Source of the DNA: an uncultured Flavobacteriales bacterium
GTDB lineage: Bacteria > Bacteroidota > Bacteroidia > Palsa-965
Length of the DNA stretch: 34,414 nt
Reading direction: 5' to 3'
Assembly: GCA_903873905.1 (NCBI GenBank)
Contig: CAIQQJ010000052.1
Location: 1 to 34,414, forward strand
A model generated the notes under the pieces. The model was not told the DNA's origin. It did not search any database and worked only from the letters and a program-made list of their open reading frames with translations. The position numbers and the translations under genes are program-made. The stretch's first letter is position 1; every line of letters begins with the position of its first letter. This document shows, piece by piece, positions 18,401 to 24,949 of the stretch.

Positions 18401-20240
18401 TTCCATGGCGAAAAATGACATGGGTTCCCGTGATTCCTTAGAAGAATTGGTTGATGTTGAATTGATGAATGCAAATGCAAATCATAACAAAGCGAATTTG
18501 GCATTACAAGGACTTGACCAACCAGCAATTAACAATATTAAAATTGTTGCAAAAGCAGATCAAACGAATTCGGGAGATGTTGCACGTACAGGAACACAAA
18601 CAGCGGACACGCAAACTACAGGATCTCAAACAGCAGGAACGCAAACCACGGACACTCAAACTACAGGTACGCAAACTACAGGAACTCAAACAGCGGACAC
18701 GCAAACTACAGGTGCGCAAACAGCGGGTGCACAAACTTCAGGAACACAAACAGCAGACACACAAACTACAGGTGCGCAAACTACCGGAACTCAAACAGCA
18801 GACACACAAACTACAGGTGCGCAAACTACCGGAACTCAAACAGCAGACACACAAACTACAGGAACACAAACCAAAGCTCACAATACGAATACTTCTTCTG
18901 TTTCTAGTCGGCTTTCTCCTGGTGAACAATTTGCTATTGTCCCTAAAACAAGTTCAACACCTATTACCGTCATAAAAATAAATCCTTCATTGCCAGAAGG
19001 GCTGGTTTACAAAGTGCAAATTGGAGCTTTCAGAAATCCAATCTCTTCTGAAATTTACAAAGGCATTGCTCCTGTATGTGCAGAAACAACTGCTTCCGGA
19101 TTGACTCGTTATACAGCAGGACTCTTTAAGGAATTTGCAAATGCTGATGCTGCTAAAGTTGAAATTCGCGGAATGGGATATCCTGATGCATTTGTTGTTG
19201 CTTTCTATAACGGAAAAAGAATATCAATTGATGAAGCAAGACGTTTAAAGGGAGACTCCGGAATGCACCCAATTACAGAGACGCATCCTGAAAATGGAAC
19301 GCAAACAAGTGATACCCAAACAACGGGAACTCAAACAACGGACGCGCAAACCACAAACAATCCTGATAAAGGAAATCAATCCTATCAAGGAAATACAACT
19401 GGGCAGGATGTGAAACAAGTAAAAGGATTATTCTTCACTGTACAAATCGGAGTGTATAAGAATCAAGTTAGCAATTCAAAATTGAAGAATCTACCAGAAA
19501 TTGTAAATGAAAAAACAGCAAATGGATTCATTAGATATTCTTCTGGAAAATATTGCAGTGTTGATGCAGCTGTTGTGGCAAAAGACAAGGCAGTTTCAAA
19601 AGGAATAACTGACGCATTTGTTACGGCTTATTATAATGGAAAGCGAATAACCCCTGCTGAAGCTCAATCCTTAATTGAAACAGGTGTTTCACCTTGTGCT
19701 GATGGGCAAAAACAAACTTCAAACAACAGCAGCCAAACAAGCAATAGTCAAACTAGTGGTAGTCAAGGAACACAACCTTCGAATAATGGCAGTCAAACTA
19801 GCAGTAGTCAAAGAACACAACCTTCGAATAATGGCAGTCCAGCTAGTAGTCAAGGAACACAGCCATCGAATAGTGGCAGTCAAACTAGCAATAACGGTGA
19901 GCAGGGTACGCAAAACTCTTCTACCTCAACCTTAAGTACAAAAGCTCCTGTGCCTGAAACAGGTTTGGTATTTAGTGTACAAATCGGTGCTTTCCGTGAG
20001 GAAGTTCCTGTTGAAATTGCAAATCAATTCCTGCAACTTTCGAGCAAGGGCGTGAAAAATTATCTTGATGGAGGAACTGGACTTACTGTATATCAGGTTG
20101 GTGTTTGTGTTACCAAGGAAGAAGCGGAGGCATTGCGAGCTGAAGCAGTTGCAAAAGGAATTACGGATGCATTCATAGTTGCGTTTAAGGATGGTAAGAA
20201 AATTACCATGGAAGAAGCCATGCAGTTGTTGGGACAATAA
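15315..20240 (+). CDS. Giant helical/TQTTG-repeat protein with three SPOR domains, 3' part of the frameshifted gene
   Basis: The open frame has 1641 codons from the first Met at 15315, but the true start is doubtful: the first residues are not sensible and there is no signal peptide. Reading from GHSSGTIPKAG at 15360 as a continuation of the upstream frame gives one protein of about 2,113 residues. Alanine/lysine/glutamine-rich, coiled-coil-like segments lie at about 15480-16240, 16540-17130, 17160-17640 and 18130-18570. TQTTG-type pentapeptide arrays lie between them. Three Bacteroidota-type SPOR domains close the protein (about 18999-19260, 19425-19680 and 19962-20237), each with VQIGAF or VQIGVY at the start and DAF(V/I)V or DAFVT plus GK(R/K)I near the end. 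SPOR domains bind denuded peptidoglycan, so the protein must be exported; the upstream frame supplies the signal. Confidence 0.82.
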   Translation: MISIMNQLPRKSPTWGHSSGTIPKAGTTDSSDSNEDDSTTTDSSTGVPSSHTGVSNEELVKTANDDAIATQSEATDLDAQKDRAFNYASQLNEQAKSKTQEAAQAKNTADVLPEGPDKKAAEQKAADLIAAANALQSQVAASTSMAQALEADAKNKQQEADKAKQYATSLDKAVKSKDSKALDDALAKQLELQAMSDTRPESESTAKNLQIEADKKDAELEKAKTSSQDMKEEIAQNQQRIGQLKAEEAKEKDPELKKGIEAQIEGINEDIADDEKLLVADQKKVELLQNQSNDLNNQAKAANDVIVQSKNPAVSSTPISIENKNALSKDAIAYQQTSTEIGTSKVYAPVTGTQTAGVQTTDTQTTGTQTAGVQTTDTQTTGTQTSVTQTTDTQIPGNDSTNTVVADENPDSAYSDALQKADTISDPIAREKAKGEVYSNWASNIDDQINEKKQEIAGTKDKTKKAELNADLKKLQASSEQKKQDSKNSVAAANKAEKDKIAQQGTQQVALPDDQFVKQISAADQNPSVVEKENKKAQVYSDWADALDSTAVVKENNLTKIKNKTQQEKAKQEIAAIRADAESKRNLSDEAKTKATEAETASQTTGTQSNPTEVHYDSPEANSALQEQKQLVDQANQNRQNKDSLSNLASTKEGDEKNQLLKAATEQQRQAWEKDAQASAKMGDANKLQFEKNNNQLNGFDAAAVNSNDPSVSTASLLSDESKKLFEKAKQDRATAVASDNNYIKNEALQSAEENEKKALQKQQDAITLYKKSGIQPIAVTQTTDTKTSGTQTAGTQTAGTQTTDTQTAGTQTTDTQTTGTHPTDTQTTGTQTAGTQTTDTQTTGAQTTGTQTTDTQTAGTQTTDTQTTGTQSTNTQTTGTQTTGTQTTGTQTTGTQTTGTQTTGTQTTGTQTTDTQTTGTQSTNTQTTGTQTTNTAMQEIVDPTSGQPFTSNQLNQIRSSDPFKNYTAANLDAVNSENNSANLKLQADSFQLSANSNVAKAQDIALQAADEKDQTKKKELIAESKKYNSMAKNDMGSRDSLEELVDVELMNANANHNKANLALQGLDQPAINNIKIVAKADQTNSGDVARTGTQTADTQTTGSQTAGTQTTDTQTTGTQTTGTQTADTQTTGAQTAGAQTSGTQTADTQTTGAQTTGTQTADTQTTGAQTTGTQTADTQTTGTQTKAHNTNTSSVSSRLSPGEQFAIVPKTSSTPITVIKINPSLPEGLVYKVQIGAFRNPISSEIYKGIAPVCAETTASGLTRYTAGLFKEFANADAAKVEIRGMGYPDAFVVAFYNGKRISIDEARRLKGDSGMHPITETHPENGTQTSDTQTTGTQTTDAQTTNNPDKGNQSYQGNTTGQDVKQVKGLFFTVQIGVYKNQVSNSKLKNLPEIVNEKTANGFIRYSSGKYCSVDAAVVAKDKAVSKGITDAFVTAYYNGKRITPAEAQSLIETGVSPCADGQKQTSNNSSQTSNSQTSGSQGTQPSNNGSQTSSSQRTQPSNNGSPASSQGTQPSNSGSQTSNNGEQGTQNSSTSTLSTKAPVPETGLVFSVQIGAFREEVPVEIANQFLQLSSKGVKNYLDGGTGLTVYQVGVCVTKEEAEALRAEAVAKGITDAFIVAFKDGKKITMEEAMQLLGQ
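15358..15362 (+). other. G5 run: site of the apparent +1 frameshift
   Basis: Five G residues follow CAT. The upstream frame reads ATG-GGG-GCA and then loses sense. With four G it reads ATG-GGG-CAT-TCT and flows into the downstream frame (MG then HSSGTIPKAG). One extra base, real or a sequencing or assembly error, explains both the 92-base overlap of the two frames and the missing signal peptide of the second. Confidence 0.75.
16371..16505 (+). repeat. TQTTG-type array 1 (9 units of 15 bases)
   Basis: Nine in-frame 15-base units encode pentapeptides such as TQTAG, VQTTD and TQTTG. The array lies between the first and second helical segments of the giant protein. Confidence 0.9.
17655..18119 (+). 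repeat. TQTTG-type array 2 (31 units of 15 bases)
   Basis: Thirty-one consecutive 15-base units encode TQTTG, TQTTD, TQTAG, TQSTN and close variants. Seven consecutive units at 17940-18044 all encode TQTTG and are almost identical in DNA (ACACAAACTACAGGA, one with a final T). The purity of this core suggests recent slippage expansion. Other-frame and antisense open frames across it (HKLQE or CSLCS repeats) are artefacts. Confidence 0.93.
18594..18863 (+). repeat. TQTTG-type array 3 (18 units of 15 bases)
   Basis: Eighteen units, with a degenerate nineteenth (TQTKA), encode TQTAD, TQTTG and AQTTG. The last part alternates TQTAD-TQTTG-AQTTG, a 45-base higher-order repeat. It separates the fourth helical segment from the first SPOR domain. 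Confidence 0.9.
19299..19358 (+). repeat. TQTTG-type array 4 (4 units) between SPOR 1 and SPOR 2
   Basis: Four units encode TQTSD, TQTTG, TQTTD and AQTTN, linking the first and second SPOR domains. A related but more degenerate Ser/Asn/Gln-rich linker (TQPSNNGSQTSS pattern) at about 19720-19920 links SPOR 2 and SPOR 3. Confidence 0.8.
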
Positions 20241-20258
20241 GTTGATTTTATACTTTTG
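20229..20258 (+). promoter_or_regulatory. Promoter of clpS inside the end of the giant gene
   Basis: TTG (20229-20231), 19 bases, then TACTTTTG (20251-20258): a full match to the Bacteroidota TTG/TAnnTTTG promoter. The -33 part overlaps the last codons of the giant gene. The clpS ATG follows 17 bases after the -7 box. Confidence 0.7.
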
Positions 20259-20275
20259 TGTAAATATTTTACTCC

Positions 20276-20563
20276 ATGAGTTTTTTCTTTAATCATCAAA
20301 CTGAAACATTTACAGAAGTTCTCGTTGAAGAACAAATAGTTCCTTTAAAGGATCTTGTCATTTACAATGACGATTTCAATACGTTTCAGCACGTGATCAT
20401 ATCACTCTGCGATATTTGCGATCATGATCCGATTCAAGCTGAACAGTGTGCGCATATCATTCACAACAAAGGTAAATGTGGCGTCAAACGTGGTGCAATT
20501 GAAGATTTGAAATCAATGTGCCTTGCATTGTTAGATCGTGGTCTTTCTGCGAAAATTGAATAG
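20276..20563 (+). CDS. clpS: ATP-dependent Clp protease adaptor ClpS
   Basis: A 95-residue ClpS, the adaptor that captures N-degron substrates and delivers them to ClpA-type unfoldases. After a flexible N-terminus of about 25 residues comes LVIYNDDFNTFQHVI, in which N31, D32 and D33 match the residues that hold the substrate alpha-amino group. His63 in IIHNKGKCGVKRG matches the conserved pocket histidine, and the final helix EDLKSMCLALLDRGL is typical. Size agrees with the family. It is transcribed from its own promoter at the end of the giant gene, and no clp ATPase gene is nearby. Confidence 0.93.
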   Translation: MSFFFNHQTETFTEVLVEEQIVPLKDLVIYNDDFNTFQHVIISLCDICDHDPIQAEQCAHIIHNKGKCGVKRGAIEDLKSMCLALLDRGLSAKIE

Positions 20564-20635
20564 AATATTTTGTCCCCTTGTGACACACCCTTAGTTAATG
20601 TCCTTTCAAAATATTCAGGATTTAGTTCTGAAGTT

Positions 20636-20715
20636 TAAATTAATTCGCATCACAAAATAGTTAAAGTATCATTTATGATGTGAATTAATTTATATCCTAA
20701 AAAAATTTAATTCAC
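20636..20715 (+). other. Three-arm inverted repeat able to form alternative hairpins
   Basis: In the 283-base gap after clpS, arm 1 (20636-20652) is the reverse complement of arm 2 (20676-20692, TGATGTGAATTAATTTA) over 17 bases with one G-U. Arm 2 can also pair with arm 3 (20703-20715, AAATTTAATTCAC) over about 12 bases. The two hairpins exclude each other. No strong U-run follows either, so it is not a standard terminator. It lies upstream of the zinc-ribbon gene's promoter, so any effect would be on the clpS transcript or through DNA binding. Confidence 0.5.
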
Positions 20716-20786
20716 GTAGAACTTAGTTATATCAATACAGTAGCCGATTACAAACGGATAAAATTTATTTATGTAAAAAAATAATT

Positions 20787-20815
20787 TTGTAATTATCATA
20801 AATAATTTATTTTTG
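20787..20815 (+). promoter_or_regulatory. Promoter of the zinc-ribbon gene, with a second -7 box nested in its -33
   Basis: TTG (20787-20789), 18 bases, TATTTTTG (20808-20815) gives a canonical Bacteroidota promoter 31 bases before the ATG. The TTG is itself the end of another exact -7 match, TAATTTTG at 20782-20789, so two start sites about 26 bases apart are possible. The region is very A+T rich, so chance matches are not excluded. Confidence 0.5.
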
Positions 20816-20846
20816 GCTCTAATATTTATGTAACAAACGTTTAGAT

Positions 20847-21227
20847 ATGGAACGATTTTGTGTCGATTGCGGAGAATCTTTAAATGGAAGAGCAGATAAA
20901 AAATTCTGCTCAGATCAATGTAGAAATAGTCACAACAACAGGTTGAATAGTGACGATAATAATTTCATGCGAAACGTAAATAATATCCTTCGCAAAAATA
21001 GACGAATACTTGCCGATCTTACTCCAGACGGGAAAAGTACCTTGCACAAAGAGAAAATTTCAGAATTGGGTTTTCATTTTGGGTATTTCACACATACCTA
21101 TACTACTAGAAAAGGAACAACCTATTACTTCTGTTATGAATATGGTTATTTGCCAATTGGAAATGATTTTTTGACTATTGTTCAAAGGAAAAGGGCCCAA
21201 TCACTCGAGCGTGATGCTGTAGCTTGA
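20847..21227 (+). CDS. Small zinc-ribbon protein of unknown function
   Basis: A 126-residue cytoplasmic protein. The N-terminus has four cysteines in the pattern C-x2-C-x12-C-x3-C (Cys5, Cys8, Cys21, Cys25; ERFCVDCGE and FCSDQCRN), like the DUF2116 zinc ribbon. It is followed by an Asn/Arg-rich helix (NNILRKNRRILADL) and a C-terminal part rich in aromatics (GFHFGYFTHTYTT, YYFCYEYGYLPIG). I recognise this arrangement as a recurrent Bacteroidota hypothetical protein, without a known role. Nucleic-acid binding is plausible from the ribbon and basic helix but unproven. It is monocistronic, with gaps of more than 100 bases on both sides. Confidence 0.8.
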   Translation: MERFCVDCGESLNGRADKKFCSDQCRNSHNNRLNSDDNNFMRNVNNILRKNRRILADLTPDGKSTLHKEKISELGFHFGYFTHTYTTRKGTTYYFCYEYGYLPIGNDFLTIVQRKRAQSLERDAVA

Positions 21228-21338
21228 ATACAATTTCATTTGTTAAAAAGAAATAAACGTTTTTTCGTTAACAAAAAACACATTTACTGTAACATAATTG
21301 GGTACTTGTTTCGTTTCTTTGGTATATAAGTACTCCGT

Positions 21339-22331
21339 ATGCCAAGAATCTTCTATTTGCCAATTATTTCTTTCGCTTTTTTATTGACGGGAAATTCTCT
21401 TCCCGCTCAGGTTACAGCGAACGTTCGTCCTGATATTATTCAGGTGACAACGTTTAATGATACGGCTCTGCATAATATGGTGAAAACAAACCAGATTTAT
21501 GAAGCTGGTCTTGACACCTTACCTCAGATACTTTTCTGGAGACGAATCATGCATCTTACACCTGATTCTGGAATTGTAAGTCTTGCCAGCAACCGATTTA
21601 TTTATTGCCAGGTTTCAACATTATCTTGGGATAATCTAGGCACAGCAGGACAAGATGCTTATCGCGATAGCGTTCGAAAAAAATATGTACTTAACGATAG
21701 TGCTTCAGTCTTATTTACAAAAGGGAAAAATGATTTTTATGACGCATCTGCTGTAATCCCACAAATCGATCGTGCAATTCCGATTTTTGTTCAACAAGGT
21801 GTGGATCCATTTTTTGCTCAAGCCATTTTATTAATAGAAAGTCCAGGCAAAACATTGAAATCAAATGTTGGTGCAAATGGTGCTTTTCAATTGATGAAAA
21901 GTGTTGCCATACAAATGGGATTAAAGGTTAATAAAACTGTTGATGAACGAAAAGATTTTGAGAAAGCATCTTGGGCTGCAGCAAAATTATTGAGAACGGT
22001 TTGTATCCCTTATACAAGATCCATGTTGGAAAAGCGTGGAATTGCCTACAATGAAAATGATTTATGGTTCCGATTATTGGTATTACATGTTTATCATGCA
22101 GGCGCAGGAAATGTTGACAAGGCGCTTACCGTAATTGCTCCTTGCGATGGCGGAATGCAATTAATTGAAACTCTTTGGCAAACTAAGGCTGGCGCATTTG
22201 GAAAGTCTTCGCAGAGTTATTCCCAGTTAGCGATTTCTGCACTTCTTGATCTGGATGCTATTTATGGAATACATACAGAAACGGCGAGGATTACTAAAAC
22301 GCCACTTGAGAATCAGGAAAGTCCTCATTAA
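21339..22331 (+). CDS. Exported SLT-type lytic murein transglycosylase
   Basis: A 330-residue protein with a signal peptide (residues 1-24, ending LPAQ). Residues about 145-300 form a lysozyme-like SLT domain: the catalytic glutamate is Glu167 in AILLIESPGK, followed by GANGAFQLMKSVA (the usual GAxGLMQ region) and YHAGAGNVDKAL (the usual YNAG motif). Such enzymes cut the MurNAc-GlcNAc bond, forming 1,6-anhydro ends. Those denuded glycans are what SPOR domains bind, a possible but unproven link with the giant protein upstream. The N-terminal 140 residues have no recognised domain. There is no LysM. The gene is followed by a strong terminator. Confidence 0.87.
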   Translation: MPRIFYLPIISFAFLLTGNSLPAQVTANVRPDIIQVTTFNDTALHNMVKTNQIYEAGLDTLPQILFWRRIMHLTPDSGIVSLASNRFIYCQVSTLSWDNLGTAGQDAYRDSVRKKYVLNDSASVLFTKGKNDFYDASAVIPQIDRAIPIFVQQGVDPFFAQAILLIESPGKTLKSNVGANGAFQLMKSVAIQMGLKVNKTVDERKDFEKASWAAAKLLRTVCIPYTRSMLEKRGIAYNENDLWFRLLVLHVYHAGAGNVDKALTVIAPCDGGMQLIETLWQTKAGAFGKSSQSYSQLAISALLDLDAIYGIHTETARITKTPLENQESPH

Positions 22332-22350
22332 TTTGTGGTAAAATATTTGC

Positions 22351-22383
22351 AAAAGCCGATGATTAATATGCATCGGCTTTTTT
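22351..22383 (+). terminator. Rho-independent terminator of the lytic transglycosylase gene
   Basis: An 11-base stem, AAAAGCCGATG with CATCGGCTTTT, closes a nine-base loop and runs into a T tract, 19 bases after the stop codon. Its AAAAGCCG/CGGCTTTT base is the same as in the terminator at 45-76. Confidence 0.9.
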
Positions 22384-22404
22384 GCTTTAATCCCCTGAAA
22401 ACAA

Positions 22405-22412
22405 TATCTTTA
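22405..22412 (+). promoter_or_regulatory. Probable -7 box for the CotH/PorP pair
   Basis: TATCTTTA differs from TAnnTTTG only in the last base. It lies 23 bases before the ATG at 22436, just after the upstream terminator, where a new promoter is required. Confidence 0.35.
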
Positions 22413-22435
22413 TAATAATACCTTGACACTGAAAA

Positions 22436-24928
22436 ATGCTTAAATCATTTATACGGATTCCGATTGCGGTTATATCTCTACTGCTTTCTGTATTTCCTTC
22501 TCACGCTCAACTTGTAATCAACGAATATTCCTGTGCCAATATCAATAGCATTCCGGATAATTTTGCTGAATACAATGATTGGGTGGAATTATACAATGCC
22601 GGTTCATCAACAATTAGTTTGACTGGCTATTACATGAGTGATAAAGGAACTAACCCAAATCAATGGGCATTCCCTTCTGGTTCAGTTGCCTCACATGGTT
22701 TTATTAAAGTGGTTTGTTCAAAACGAAATGTTGTTAATGGATTGGAATATCACACCAGTTTCTCATTGACACAATGTAAGCCAGAAGAAATTATTTTGGC
22801 CGATGCAAGTGGAATTGTTGACTCAGTTGGTATTCGTAGAAATCAAGCAGGCCATTCTTGGGGAAGAACAACCGATGGAGCAACTACTTGGAGTGTTTTT
22901 CTTAATCCAACTTTTGGTTCTTCGAATGCAACAAGTACAGCTTATCAACCTTATGCAACGATGCCGAATTTCAGTTTGGCTGCAGGTTATTATCCAGGTA
23001 CACAAACACTCACGATTTCAACACCTGATCCGAATATTACTATTCATTATACTGTAAATGGTTACGAACCTGTAATAAGTGATCTTGTTTATGCAGCACC
23101 GATTTCCATTTCTTCAAGTCAGGTTGTTCGCGCAAAAGCATTCAGTAGCACTGCAACTATTCCTCCGAGTTTTATTCAGAATAGATCTTATTTCATAAGT
23201 GTTGCTGTACATACCATTGCAACCATTTCAATTTATGGAGACAATGTGATGGACTTAATGCTTGGTAACTGGAATGCATTTCCCGAAACAAGTTTGGAAT
23301 ATTTCGACAAAAGCGGTGTTCCAAGAACAAAAGTTAGCGGCAATACGAATAAGCACGGAAATGATTCTTGGGCTTATGATCAACGTGGAATTGATTTTAA
23401 ATCGGCGGATGAAGAAGGTTATGATTATGCATTGAACTGGAAACTTTTCACACGTACACCGCGCCATCATTTTAAGGATATTATTTTTAAGGCTGCAGCC
23501 AATGACAATTATCCCTTTGAAGCAGGCAGCGCACATATTCGTGATGCTTATTGTGAGACACTTTCGCAAGAAGCTCAATTGCATTTAGATGAACGTACCT
23601 ACGAACCTTGTGAAATGTATGTTAATGGTCTGTATTGGGGCGTATATGAAATCCGTGAAAAAGTGGATGACAATGATTTTACGAATTATTATTACAATCA
23701 AGATGTTCCCAATGTTCAAATGCTGAAAACCTGGGGAGCTACTTGGTCGGCTTATGGTGGTCCGCAAGCACAAACAGATTGGAATACAATTCAGAGTTAC
23801 ATTGTTTCTAACAACATGGCTGTCCCTGCGAATTTCACGCATGTTGATACCATTTATAATTGGAAAAGTCTTTGCGATTATGTTATTCTCAATTCTGTTT
23901 GTGTTACTTCCGATTGGCTGAATTGGAATACACAATGGTGGCGAGGTCTTGATCCAAATGGTGGAGCAAACCGTTGGCGATATACGCTTTGGGATAATGA
24001 TGCAACATTTGGACATTACATCAATTACACTGGAATTCCAGATACTTCTCCTACCGCTGATCCCTGCAATCCGGAAACACTTCTTGATCCAGGTGGACAA
24101 GGACATATTCCTGTTTTAAATGCATTAATGGCCAATCCTACTTTCAAACAATACTATGTAAATCGATATGCAGATTTATTGAATACATCTTTCAGTTGTG
24201 ATTCATTGATTGCATTACTTGATACAATGATTGGAACGATTGCACCTGATATGCCAGCACAATGTGCGCGTTGGAGTGGAAGTATGGCCACATGGCAAGC
24301 GAATGTTGCTACAATGCGTTCCTATATTCAAACGCGTTGTGTTGCATTACAAACAGGAATGATTGATTGTTATAATCTTACCGGACCATTCAATGTAACA
24401 TTGGAAGTTCAACCTGTTGGAGCAGGAACAATTAATTGCAATTCATTGCACCTCGATCAATTTCCATGGAGCGGCCAATATTATGGAGGCATTCCGATTA
24501 TTCTTCAAACTGCGCCAACGTCATCGATCTACACTTTTGATCATTGGGAAATGACAAGTGTTCCAACTCCTTCTTCAACGGTTGATAGTGTGAATATCAA
24601 TCTCACTGGACCTGATCATATCATTGCTGTTTATGTTACCAATGAAATTCTTTCCAACGTTTTTATTCCAACTGCATTTTCTCCCAATAATGATAACAAT
24701 AACGACATGCTTTTCATTCACGGATTAGATCCGAATCAAAATGCGGAAATTATTATTTTCAATCGTTGGGGACAACAGGTTTTTGAAACGAAAGATATGA
24801 GTCAAGGTTGGGACGGAAATAGTGGAGGCACTCCTTGTCCTTCTGGAGTATATGCATACATGCTCAAAGCAACTAATCCTGATGGTTCTAGTGAAATAAA
24901 GTCGGGTAACATTACACTGATGCGTTAA
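22436..24928 (+). CDS. Lamin-tail/CotH-kinase surface protein with type B T9SS sorting domain
   Basis: An 830-residue T9SS cargo protein. Domains in order: signal peptide (to SHAQ, about 25); lamin-tail domain (about 25-150, starting LVINEYSCAN with DWVELYNAG); a chitobiase/hexosaminidase C-terminal-like beta domain (about 180-245, ITIHYTVNGYEP); a CotH-like atypical kinase (about 255-600), with GNDSWAYDQRGIDFKS, VNGLYWGVYEIREKVDDNDF and WRYTLWDNDATFGHY as likely ATP/metal-binding segments; a beta-rich linker; and the gliding-motility-associated C-terminal (CHU_C, type B) domain at about 740-830 (IPTAFSPNNDNNNDMLFI, FNRWGQQVFE, GVYAYMLKA). CotH-type kinases phosphorylate surface proteins in other bacteria; the target here is unknown. 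The PorP/SprF gene follows after 21 bases, the usual pairing for type B cargo. Confidence 0.9.
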   Translation: MLKSFIRIPIAVISLLLSVFPSHAQLVINEYSCANINSIPDNFAEYNDWVELYNAGSSTISLTGYYMSDKGTNPNQWAFPSGSVASHGFIKVVCSKRNVVNGLEYHTSFSLTQCKPEEIILADASGIVDSVGIRRNQAGHSWGRTTDGATTWSVFLNPTFGSSNATSTAYQPYATMPNFSLAAGYYPGTQTLTISTPDPNITIHYTVNGYEPVISDLVYAAPISISSSQVVRAKAFSSTATIPPSFIQNRSYFISVAVHTIATISIYGDNVMDLMLGNWNAFPETSLEYFDKSGVPRTKVSGNTNKHGNDSWAYDQRGIDFKSADEEGYDYALNWKLFTRTPRHHFKDIIFKAAANDNYPFEAGSAHIRDAYCETLSQEAQLHLDERTYEPCEMYVNGLYWGVYEIREKVDDNDFTNYYYNQDVPNVQMLKTWGATWSAYGGPQAQTDWNTIQSYIVSNNMAVPANFTHVDTIYNWKSLCDYVILNSVCVTSDWLNWNTQWWRGLDPNGGANRWRYTLWDNDATFGHYINYTGIPDTSPTADPCNPETLLDPGGQGHIPVLNALMANPTFKQYYVNRYADLLNTSFSCDSLIALLDTMIGTIAPDMPAQCARWSGSMATWQANVATMRSYIQTRCVALQTGMIDCYNLTGPFNVTLEVQPVGAGTINCNSLHLDQFPWSGQYYGGIPIILQTAPTSSIYTFDHWEMTSVPTPSSTVDSVNINLTGPDHIIAVYVTNEILSNVFIPTAFSPNNDNNNDMLFIHGLDPNQNAEIIIFNRWGQQVFETKDMSQGWDGNSGGTPCPSGVYAYMLKATNPDGSSEIKSGNITLMR

Positions 24929-24949
24929 TTTTCGGAAGGGAAGATTGTT

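Noticed and set aside
16371-18863. The 15-base repeats as a CRISPR array
   Set aside because: Units are contiguous with no unique spacers, keep a coding frame and encode pentapeptides.
21239-21277. Possible terminator after the zinc-ribbon gene (TTTGTTAA...TTAACAAA)
   Set aside because: The stem is only eight A+T-rich pairs with a 21-base loop and no U-run at its end; chance is likely in this composition.
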